Source of the DNA: Chloroflexota bacterium
GTDB lineage: Bacteria; Chloroflexota; Anaerolineae; JAAYEA01
Length of the DNA stretch: 45,110 nt
Direction of reading: 5' to 3'
Assembly (NCBI GenBank): GCA_019873665.1
Contig: JAIOAV010000026.1
Location: 1-45,110, forward strand
Numbering within the stretch: position 1 is the stretch's first letter; the number at the start of each line of letters is the position of its first letter. The notes under the pieces were generated by a model. It did no database searches and was not told the DNA's origin. It saw nothing but the letters and a program-made list of their open reading frames with translations. Positions 27,103 to 33,573 of this stretch are shown piece after piece. Both the position numbers and the translations under genes were made by a program.

Positions 27103-27776
27103 CTGCCGATGACACAACCGTGGACACGCTGGCGCTCAAACTCTGGGAGTACCATCAGATGCGCCAGCCGCTGGCGCCCGCCGATGCCATTCTGATGCTG
27201 GGAAGTCATGACGTGCGTGTTGCGGCCCACGCCGCGACGCTGTGGCGAGATGGATGGGCGCCCTGGCTCATCTGCTCGGGCGGGCGGGGCAGGCTGACGG
27301 CGGACTGGCCGCAGCCGGAAGCGGACACATTCGCTGCCATTGCCCGCGAGATGGGCGTGCCGCCCGAGGCGATCATCGTGGAGAACCGCTCTACCAACAC
27401 CGGCGAGAACATCGCCTACACGCGGGCGCTGCTGGCCGAGCGCGGCCTCGCGCTGCGTCGCGTCTTGGTCGTACAAAAACCGTATATGGAGCGCCGCGCC
27501 TACGCCACCATACGCCAGCGTTGGCCAGAAGTGGAGGTAACGGTTACCTCGCCGCCCATCGCCTATGAGGACTATCCGAACGACTATATCTCGCGCGAGC
27601 GGCTGATCCATCTGCTGGTGGGCGACCTGCAGCGCATCCGGCTCTACCCGGCACTGGGCTACCAGATCCCGCAGCCGATACCCCGGGAGGTCTGGGCGGC
27701 GTACGAGGAGCTGGTACGGCTCGGATATACGGATCATCTCGTGCCAGAGAGTTCGGGGAACGAGCCGCCGGGCTGA
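27093..27776 (+). CDS. DUF218/YdcF-like protein
   Basis: This 227-residue protein has a GTG start at 27093, 10 nt inside the end of the glycosidase gene, indicating translational coupling. The DUF218 (ElyC/SanA/YdcF) fold is recognised by ADAILMLGS, WLICSGGRGR, the ADTFAAIAREMGVPPEAIIVENRS-type segment, NTGENIAYTR and VVQKPYMERRA. E. coli members are linked to envelope maintenance or bind S-adenosylmethionine; enzymatic function is unsettled. It has no membrane segment, unlike SanA/ElyC, so resembles cytosolic YdcF. A GC-rich hairpin follows the stop. Confidence 0.88.
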   Translation: MRVAADDTTVDTLALKLWEYHQMRQPLAPADAILMLGSHDVRVAAHAATLWRDGWAPWLICSGGRGRLTADWPQPEADTFAAIAREMGVPPEAIIVENRSTNTGENIAYTRALLAERGLALRRVLVVQKPYMERRAYATIRQRWPEVEVTVTSPPIAYEDYPNDYISRERLIHLLVGDLQRIRLYPALGYQIPQPIPREVWAAYEELVRLGYTDHLVPESSGNEPPG

Positions 27777-27806
27777 GTGGGGGTTGGTGGCGGCGATCTT
27801 GATCCG

Positions 27807-27837
27807 GGACGCGGCGTTATCGGCTCTCGCCGCGTCC
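27807..27837. terminator. Hairpin between convergent DUF218 and nitrilase genes
   Basis: GGACGCGGCG (27807-27816) and CGCCGCGTCC (27828-27837) form a perfect 10-bp stem with an 11-nt loop that contains the nitrilase stop codon. No U-tract follows on either strand, so it may act with Rho or as an mRNA 3'-end stabiliser. Confidence 0.5.
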
Positions 27838-28788
27838 TGTCGTTCGCACCGGCTGCTGCGGCTCTTCATTGACGGCGAGCTGGAACACGTCAGGCCGCGC
27901 ATAGTGGCCCACCACGTCAAAATCGAACCGGGCGCGGGCGATCTCCGCTAGGTCCAGCGTCGCCGTGAGGATCCCTTCCGCGTCATACAGCGGCCCGGCC
28001 AGCACGTCGCCCAGCGGGCCGACGATGGCGCTGCCGCCGTGACACATGATCTCCGGCTGGCTCACCAACTCCTCCACGCCGGGGAGGTCGGGTGGGTACA
28101 TGCTCCTGGTTACGAACTGGTTACAGCCGAGCACAAAGCAGCGTCCCTCGCAGGCGATGTGGCGTAACGTGGCCTGCCACGTGTCGCGTGCGTCGGCGGT
28201 GGGTGCGAGATAGAGTTGCACACCCTTGGCGTACAGCGCCATGCGTGCCAGCGGCATATAGTTCTCCCAGCAGATCAATCCGCCGAGCTTGCCGAGTGGC
28301 GTGTCCAGCACCGTCAGCGTGCTGCCGTCTCCCTCGCCCCAAATGAGCCGCTCCGCGGCGGTGGGCTTGAGCTTGCGATGCTTGCCGAGGAGTTGCCCGT
28401 CCGGGCCAAAGTAGAGCAGCGTGCAATAGAGCGTGCCACCGCTGAACGCCGTGTCGCGCTCGATGACGCCGATAGCGAGATAGACGCCCGCCTGCCGCGC
28501 CGCCTCCCCCAGCGCTACCGTCGCCGCGCCGGGCACGTCCACGCTCTGCTCCCAGTAGCGCTGCCACATCTGGCGGCCCGTCGGCTGACGGTGGCCGACC
28601 ACTGTGCCAAAGGAGAGCCCGCGCGGGTAGGCGGGGATGAAAGCCTCCGGGAAGAGGGCGAGCTGCGCGCCGCCCGCTGCGGCTTCTGCCGTCAGGCGGC
28701 GCGCCTTCTCCACGCTGGCGTCGCGGTCAAAGAGGATCGGCGCCGCCTGCACGACGGCGACGCGCACCGATGCCATATGCTCCATCAT
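27817..28788 (-). CDS. Nitrilase / carbon-nitrogen hydrolase
   Basis: This 323-residue cytosolic enzyme starts at MMEHMASVRV behind GGGAGGGCG. The catalytic triad is visible: E48 in FPEAF, K139 in HRKLKPT and C173 in GLICWENY. The CWEN context and the HRKLKPT motif place it with true nitrilases (branch 1: nitrile to acid plus ammonia) rather than amidases or N-acyltransferases. It is the last gene of a four-gene operon after the DegT aminotransferase (46 nt apart). The substrate may be a nitrile released from an amino-sugar or aromatic compound, but that is a guess. Confidence 0.9.
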   Translation of the reverse strand: MMEHMASVRVAVVQAAPILFDRDASVEKARRLTAEAAAGGAQLALFPEAFIPAYPRGLSFGTVVGHRQPTGRQMWQRYWEQSVDVPGAATVALGEAARQAGVYLAIGVIERDTAFSGGTLYCTLLYFGPDGQLLGKHRKLKPTAAERLIWGEGDGSTLTVLDTPLGKLGGLICWENYMPLARMALYAKGVQLYLAPTADARDTWQATLRHIACEGRCFVLGCNQFVTRSMYPPDLPGVEELVSQPEIMCHGGSAIVGPLGDVLAGPLYDAEGILTATLDLAEIARARFDFDVVGHYARPDVFQLAVNEEPQQPVRTTGRGESR

Positions 28789-28834
28789 GGCGCCCTCCCT
28801 GGCCACGCGCTTGGCCGCGACTGTCCGCAACGCC

Positions 28835-30118
28835 CTACAGCAAGGCAGAGGCCACTTTGATTATGCCGGCGACGGCCCCTTCGATGTCGGCGTCTGTGAG
28901 CAGCGGGTTGATGTCAATGTGCACCGCACGCCCCAGCAGGTCTAGGCTGCGCGGGCAGACATCTTGGCGATAGTCCGGCTCCCCAGTGTAGTACGGGCAG
29001 GTCCAGGGGCAGCCGAGGCGGTTTGCCGTGCGCTTGCCCAGGATCGGCCCCCAGTGATAGTAGATGTGCCAGTCCTCTTTGGTGGGGTCAAAGAGGGTGC
29101 TCGCGCTGATGTTCTCCGCCTGCAGCGCCCTGGCCATCTCCTGCGCGGCAGCGGCGGAAGGAAGGAGATAAACGAGGCACACCGACACGTCGCCGTCGGC
29201 GTCATGGCTGGGGCGCGGCGCAAAGCCTTTCGCGTGGCAAATGTCCGCCGTGCCGGCGATGATCCGCGCCTTGGCGGCGCGCTGCTTGGCAATCAGCCGA
29301 TCCAGCCGCTGCAACTGCACGCCCGCCAGCGCGCCGGCGATCTCGGTCATGCGAAAGTTGACGCCGGTGAAGGTAACGAAATCGGCCACATCTTGATCTC
29401 GACGCCAGATGCCCCCGCCATCGTGATACATTTGCGCACGGCGGTAGAGGTCGAGATCGTTGGTGGCGACCGCGCCGCCCTCGCCAGTGGTGATCATCTT
29501 GTAGAACTGGAGACTGAACGCGCCCAGGTCGCCAAAGGTGCCCAGCCACTGGCCGTGATAGCTGCCGCCATTGGCTTGCGCTACGTCCTCGATCAGCCGC
29601 AGATTGTGCTTGCGGGCGAGTGCCGTAAAGGCCTCCATGTTGCACGGCGCGCCGCGCATGTGCACCGGGATGATGGCCCGTGTGCGTGGTGTAATCCGCC
29701 GGGCGACATCTTCCGGGTCGAGCGTGAGCGTTTCGTCTACCTCGGCGATGATGGGGATGCCCATGTTCCAGACCACCGCGGTGGCGGTGGCGATCCAGGT
29801 GTAGGCCGGGATGATCACCTCGTCGCCTGGGCCGATGCCCGCCGCAGCCAGCGCCGTCATTAGCGCCGCCGTGCCGGAGGTAACGCCGAGCACGTAGCGT
29901 GCGCCGAGATGGGCTGCAAACGCCTTCTCAAAGTCCTTCACCTTGTGCGGCGCGACATCGCTCGGCCCGGCGTAGCGGAAGAGATTGCGACTCTGCAAGA
30001 CCTCCATCACCGCTTGCGCCTCTTCGTCGCCCATGTCGAGCGCGCCGGGGAAGGTGCGCGGCCATGGGGCGGTGCGCGCCGGTGTGCCGCCGTAGAGCGC
30101 CAGTTTCTCTTTGGACAT
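28835..30118 (-). CDS. DegT/DnrJ/EryC1/StrS-family PLP aminotransferase
   Basis: This 427-residue protein starts at MSKEKLALYGG with GGAGG upstream. PLP sites are present: SGTAAL (81-86), D178 in IEDVAQ and the Schiff-base lysine K207 in FSLQFYKMITTGEGG. The opening LALYGGTPAR and overall length fit the sugar or inosose aminotransferase subgroup (StsC- or AHBA-synthase-like) that transfers an amino group from glutamate/glutamine to a keto-sugar or cyclitol. It lies 48 nt after the URO-D-family gene and 46 nt before the nitrilase gene, as the third gene of the operon driven from 32100-32128. Confidence 0.92.
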   Translation of the reverse strand: MSKEKLALYGGTPARTAPWPRTFPGALDMGDEEAQAVMEVLQSRNLFRYAGPSDVAPHKVKDFEKAFAAHLGARYVLGVTSGTAALMTALAAAGIGPGDEVIIPAYTWIATATAVVWNMGIPIIAEVDETLTLDPEDVARRITPRTRAIIPVHMRGAPCNMEAFTALARKHNLRLIEDVAQANGGSYHGQWLGTFGDLGAFSLQFYKMITTGEGGAVATNDLDLYRRAQMYHDGGGIWRRDQDVADFVTFTGVNFRMTEIAGALAGVQLQRLDRLIAKQRAAKARIIAGTADICHAKGFAPRPSHDADGDVSVCLVYLLPSAAAAQEMARALQAENISASTLFDPTKEDWHIYYHWGPILGKRTANRLGCPWTCPYYTGEPDYRQDVCPRSLDLLGRAVHIDINPLLTDADIEGAVAGIIKVASALL

Positions 30119-30166
30119 CTGAGAGCCTCCTTCGGTCAGGGATTGGGAGATGGCTTTGTAAGCCAT

Positions 30167-31309
30167 CTAGAACTTGTCGCGCAGCCGGACGAACTCGTCC
30201 AGCATGGCCATAAAGTTGTCATAACGTGTGTTCTTGGCCACCGAATGGCTCGGCCCCAGGATGAACCCGCCGCCCGGCGCGCCGCGCTCCATAGCGGTGC
30301 GCACTGCCGCGCGCACCTCGTCCGGTGTGCCCTCGATCAGCAGCTCCACCGGCACGCCGCCCCAGAAGGCAAGCCGATCGCCATACAGCTCTTTCAGCCT
30401 GCCAACCTCCATACCGGCGGTGGTTTGCAGCGACTGGTAGCAGTCAATGCCGGCGCCAATCAGCATTTCCATGTACGGGAGGTTGTTGCCACAGTTGTGA
30501 AAGATCACCTGCGGCACGAACTGCTTGGCATGCTGGATACGTTCTCGCAGGAACGGCAGGCACAACTCGCGGAACATCTGCGGGGAGATGAGTGGCCCCT
30601 TGGTGCCCGCCATGTCCTGCTCCATCAGCACGCCGGGCGCGCCGGGCCGAATGTAGTACGGGTCCAGCGCGTTCTGCAACTCCACAGAGCGCTGGTTGGC
30701 CGCCAAGATCACCTCCGGTTGTAGGGCGTACATCATCAGCCCTGTCTCCTGGTCACCCAGCAGCGTCAGCGCCGTAACGCCGCCGGTGGTGCTGGCGACA
30801 TAGCGCTCATCGCCCAGTTCTGCCATCACATAGTCCAGCACCTCAAAGACCGACGGATCGGGTGGCGCGATCTCCGGCGGCCCTGCAAAGTCGGCCACGC
30901 TGAAGTGGCGCTTGCCCTTCTGCGGGTCATAGACGCACTGGATCTCGTTGGCAAAGGGCACCGCCTGGTATATGCGCCCCTGGCGGTCCTCCCAGCGGTT
31001 CTCATCCAGCCGCTTCGGACGCTCTGGCGTGTAGTCCCTGGGGGGCAGCAGTTGCGCTTCTTTGGGTAACAACAGGTCGGCGCAGTCTATCTTGCGATAG
31101 AACTCGACGGTGTCTGCCTTGAGGCTGGCCGCTACCTCATCACGCCTCCCTTCCCAGAGCGCCACCTGGATGGCGATCTTGTTGCGCACATACGTGGGTC
31201 GCCCTAGAACGCGCTCGATCGTGTCGTGGTCCACAGCGTAAAAGCCGAGGGGCACCTGATCCACCGGCTGCCGCGCGATGGCGGCCTGCACACGCTCTCG
31301 CGAGTTCAT
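30167..31309 (-). CDS. Uroporphyrinogen decarboxylase-family protein
   Basis: This 380-residue protein starts at MNSRERVQAAIARQPVDQVP, which is the usual opening of URO-D-like methyltransferase relatives; AGGAGG lies just before it. Other markers are FHNCGN, GGVPVELLIEGTPDEVRAAV and GGGFILGPSHSV. The length and the HNCG motif (a zinc-binding His-x-Cys) resemble MtaA/CmuA-type corrinoid methyltransferases more than HemE, which lacks that motif. The role is probably methyl transfer or decarboxylation of a small substrate. It begins 7 nt after the triple-repeat gene, so the two are tightly coupled. No corrinoid protein is adjacent, but the B12 importer is 5 kb upstream. Confidence 0.82.
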   Translation of the reverse strand: MNSRERVQAAIARQPVDQVPLGFYAVDHDTIERVLGRPTYVRNKIAIQVALWEGRRDEVAASLKADTVEFYRKIDCADLLLPKEAQLLPPRDYTPERPKRLDENRWEDRQGRIYQAVPFANEIQCVYDPQKGKRHFSVADFAGPPEIAPPDPSVFEVLDYVMAELGDERYVASTTGGVTALTLLGDQETGLMMYALQPEVILAANQRSVELQNALDPYYIRPGAPGVLMEQDMAGTKGPLISPQMFRELCLPFLRERIQHAKQFVPQVIFHNCGNNLPYMEMLIGAGIDCYQSLQTTAGMEVGRLKELYGDRLAFWGGVPVELLIEGTPDEVRAAVRTAMERGAPGGGFILGPSHSVAKNTRYDNFMAMLDEFVRLRDKF

Positions 31310-31316
31310 ACGCCTC

Positions 31317-32033
31317 CTATCCCTGTGGTTCCGCGTCCGGCGTAGCCCGCACCGGCTCCAACGCCAGCCCCAGATCAGCGAGAGCTTGTGCCACCTGGGC
31401 AGAGGGCAGCGGCAGCTCCCATAGCTTGTCCGCCGAGACAAAGCGCCGCCCCTCCAGCGCCTTGACCGCTTCCAGCATTTGCGAGAAGGGACCGCCCACG
31501 ACCCAAAAGTCGCCATCCTGTGTGCGGATGCGAATTTGATCACGGCGACGTGGCGCTGCCTCGGCCTTGGGCGCGGCAGTCCGCACCTTTTCTGGCGCAT
31601 CCACGAGTTGCAGGCCATGCGCGGCCAGCGCCACTACCAGCTCTGACACTGGGCCGGGCACCGCCCAGATGCGCTCCGCCGCGAGCCACTGCCGCCCTTC
31701 CAGCTCCTTGATTACGGCCAACATGCTCTTGAAATCGCCGCCAACGACGGCTTTGTCTCCCTCACTGGTGCGGATGCGCACCTGCTCCGGCTCACGGCGC
31801 GCTGCGGCAGGCGAAAGTGCGTGGCCCATCTCGCTGTCGGCGGTAACGTGGAACCCTGCGGCCTCGACGGCGCGCTGTACCTCCTCGATGCGCGCCGGGA
31901 TCTCCCAGATCTTCTCATCGCCGCGAAAGCGACGTCCCGGGAGTTCGCGCACAACACGCAACATGCTCTGGAAGTCGCCGCCGATGATGAGGTACTGACC
32001 GTCCTGCGTGCGGATGCGTATCTGTTCTTGCAT
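31317..32033 (-). CDS. Protein built of three tandem HARP-like ~60-residue modules, unknown function
   Basis: This 238-residue protein starts at MQEQIRIRTQDG; AAGGAG lies upstream. It consists of three diverged copies of one module at residues ~4-63, 84-143 and 166-225. Each reads Q-[IV]-RIRT-x-[DE]-G..., then VGG-x-F-x-x-ML-x-x-[VI]-[KR]-x-L, a GR-[RQ]-[FW] turn, W-x-[VL]-P and a terminal helix ending in GL or GF. Ala/Pro/Arg-rich linkers separate the copies. The order 'strand, F helix, GRxF, W-x-P, helix' resembles by eye the HARP domain of SMARCAL1-type annealing helicases, which binds DNA, but no helicase is fused or adjacent. It heads an operon with URO-D-family, DegT and nitrilase genes. 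Confidence 0.75.
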   Translation of the reverse strand: MQEQIRIRTQDGQYLIIGGDFQSMLRVVRELPGRRFRGDEKIWEIPARIEEVQRAVEAAGFHVTADSEMGHALSPAAARREPEQVRIRTSEGDKAVVGGDFKSMLAVIKELEGRQWLAAERIWAVPGPVSELVVALAAHGLQLVDAPEKVRTAAPKAEAAPRRRDQIRIRTQDGDFWVVGGPFSQMLEAVKALEGRRFVSADKLWELPLPSAQVAQALADLGLALEPVRATPDAEPQG

Positions 32034-32099
32034 GTGCCTTTGCGCTCCTTGCGACGCCCCGGGTGGCGTCAGTGCTGCTGTTGCCCTGATATTAAGGTC

Positions 32100-32128
32100 A
32101 GTATATACGCTTCTTTGGCAGCTGCCAA
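32100..32128 (-). promoter_or_regulatory. Strong sigma70 promoter with palindromic operator candidate
   Basis: Minus-strand TTGGCA (32128-32123), a 17-bp spacer and TATACT (32105-32100), each 5 of 6 to consensus, lie 67 nt before the triple-repeat gene. The perfect 14-bp palindrome TTGGCAGCTGCCAA (32115-32128) covers the -35 box and half the spacer, as a repressor operator would. Confidence 0.7.
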
Positions 32129-32171
32129 GTGCTTGCGTGGCCAAGCAACCGCGGTCCTGCCGCCAGAATCA

Positions 32172-32207
32172 GGGAGCCTGCGACCCCACTCGGGGTCGCA
32201 GGCTCCC
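32172..32207 (-). terminator. 16-bp perfect hairpin after the TrkA gene
   Basis: GGGAGCCTGCGACCCC (32172-32187) and its exact complement (32192-32207) enclose a 4-nt loop. It starts 30 nt past the stop of the second TrkA gene, upstream of the next promoter. There is no U-tract, so it may be a Rho-assisted terminator or a 3'-end stabiliser. Confidence 0.6.
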
Positions 32208-32236
32208 GATACACAAGCCCCCCGCTCTGTGACTGC

Positions 32237-32911
32237 TCACGGCTTTCGGCCGAGCGCTGCCGCAAACTGCGCGAGCCGCCCGGCATGTACCAGCGCTAAC
32301 ACCTCATCAGCGGGCTGGAGCAACAGGTCGCCGTGAGGGACGATCAACTCGCCTTTTCGGATGACGGCCATCAGCACTATCTCGGCGGGCAGATTCAGCT
32401 CGCGCACTGCTTTGCCTGCGGCGATCGAGGCGGGATGCACCTTTTCCTCGACCAGTGAGTACTGTCCCTTGCGCAACTTCAGCAGAGTCATCATATCGCC
32501 CAGAGACATTTCTTCCGCCACCAGGCGCGCCATCAGGTCTGCCTGATTCAGTGCCACATCCACCCCCATCTCTGGCGTGTAGAGCCACGCGTTCTTGGGG
32601 TTGTTGACGCGCCCGATGATGCGTGCCACGTTGAACTCGAAGCGCGCCAAACTGCTGACGACCAGGTTAGTCTCATCTGCGCCGGTTACCGCTGCCACTA
32701 CATTGGCGTTACGAATCCCCGCGGCCTCCAGCACGTTCGGGTCGGTGCCGTTGCCGTGATAGACGACTTCGGGCGGGAGCTCGCGTTGCAGGCGCGGAAT
32801 CTCCTCATCGCGCATCTCGATCACTTTGACTTGATAGCCTTCCGATAGGAGCAGGGAGGCCAGATAGGTACCAACTTTGCCACCGCCTACGACGATTATG
32901 AACATGGGCAT
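32237..32911 (-). CDS. TrkA-type RCK protein (second of a pair)
   Basis: This 224-residue cytosolic protein has a TrkA-N/RCK Rossmann domain (MFIIVVGGGKVGTYLASLL, GNGTDPNVLEAAGI, TGADETNLVVSSLA) and a C-terminal TrkA-C domain (~140-224, ending DEVLALVHAG). Such proteins bind NAD(H)/ATP or c-di-AMP and gate K+ transporters. The start could be one of two Mets (32911 or 32905). It follows the first TrkA-like gene by 14 nt. No TrkH/KtrB membrane subunit is in the window. Confidence 0.9.
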   Translation of the reverse strand: MPMFIIVVGGGKVGTYLASLLLSEGYQVKVIEMRDEEIPRLQRELPPEVVYHGNGTDPNVLEAAGIRNANVVAAVTGADETNLVVSSLARFEFNVARIIGRVNNPKNAWLYTPEMGVDVALNQADLMARLVAEEMSLGDMMTLLKLRKGQYSLVEEKVHPASIAAGKAVRELNLPAEIVLMAVIRKGELIVPHGDLLLQPADEVLALVHAGRLAQFAAALGRKP

Positions 32912-32925
32912 CTCCCATTCCTCCC

Positions 32926-33573
32926 TCAAGCTAGGCCGAGTAGTGCCTTGGCGCGATCGGCGTCCTGCGCCAGCAAAGCCAGATGGATCAAGTCGCCATC
33001 CTGAAAGAGTGTCCCCAGCGTCGGCAGAAAGGTCTTGCCGCCACGGCTAATGGCGACAACGTGAATCTGACCGGTAACCATGACGTCGGCTACCTTGCGC
33101 CCCACCAGGAGAGGCGGCGCATCTACCACCACGAGGTCCACGTCGCCGCCCAGGCTCACGACCGGCTCGAACTCGGAATAGCAGAGGAGGTCGGCGATTC
33201 GGTTGATGCCCCAGGTAGTCGTAGAGATTGTTTGTACCCCCAACCGCTTATAGATCTCGGCCTTGCGCGGGTCATAAAGGCGCGCGACCACGCGGGGCAC
33301 ATGAAAGAACTGGCTCGCCAAGCGCGCCGCCACCACGTTCACCTCGTCGCTGGCGGTCACCGCGGCCAGGCCGTCGGCGCGCTCGATGCCTGCGGCGATC
33401 AGCACGTCCCGGTCGAAGCCGATTCCGACCACAGTCTGGCCCTGAAACGCCGGCCCTAGCCGCGCAAAGGCGGCAGGGTCTTTGTCCACCACCGTAACCG
33501 CATGATGGCAGAGGCAGAGGTTCTGCGCCAGCCCGGCACCGACCCGGCCACAGCCGATGATGATGATCCTCAT
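32926..33573 (-). CDS. TrkA-type RCK protein (first of a pair)
   Basis: This 215-residue cytosolic protein has an RCK N-domain (MRIIIIGCGRVGAGLAQNL, a GxGxxG nucleotide site, VVDKDPAAF, TASDEVNVVAARLA) and a TrkA-C domain (~135-210, KVADVMVTGQIHVVAI). Its ATG overlaps the stop of the P-type ATPase gene as ATGA, so translation is coupled to the pump. Together with the next gene it forms a typical split pair seen in KtrA/TrkA-like regulators of K+ channels. Confidence 0.92.
   Translation of the reverse strand: MRIIIIGCGRVGAGLAQNLCLCHHAVTVVDKDPAAFARLGPAFQGQTVVGIGFDRDVLIAAGIERADGLAAVTASDEVNVVAARLASQFFHVPRVVARLYDPRKAEIYKRLGVQTISTTTWGINRIADLLCYSEFEPVVSLGGDVDLVVVDAPPLLVGRKVADVMVTGQIHVVAISRGGKTFLPTLGTLFQDGDLIHLALLAQDADRAKALLGLA

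Noticed and set aside
30167-31618. Longer start (31618) for the URO-D-family gene
   Set aside because: The extra 103 residues are Arg/Trp-rich, antisense to the triple-repeat gene, and the start at 31309 has AGGAGG and the family's N-terminus.
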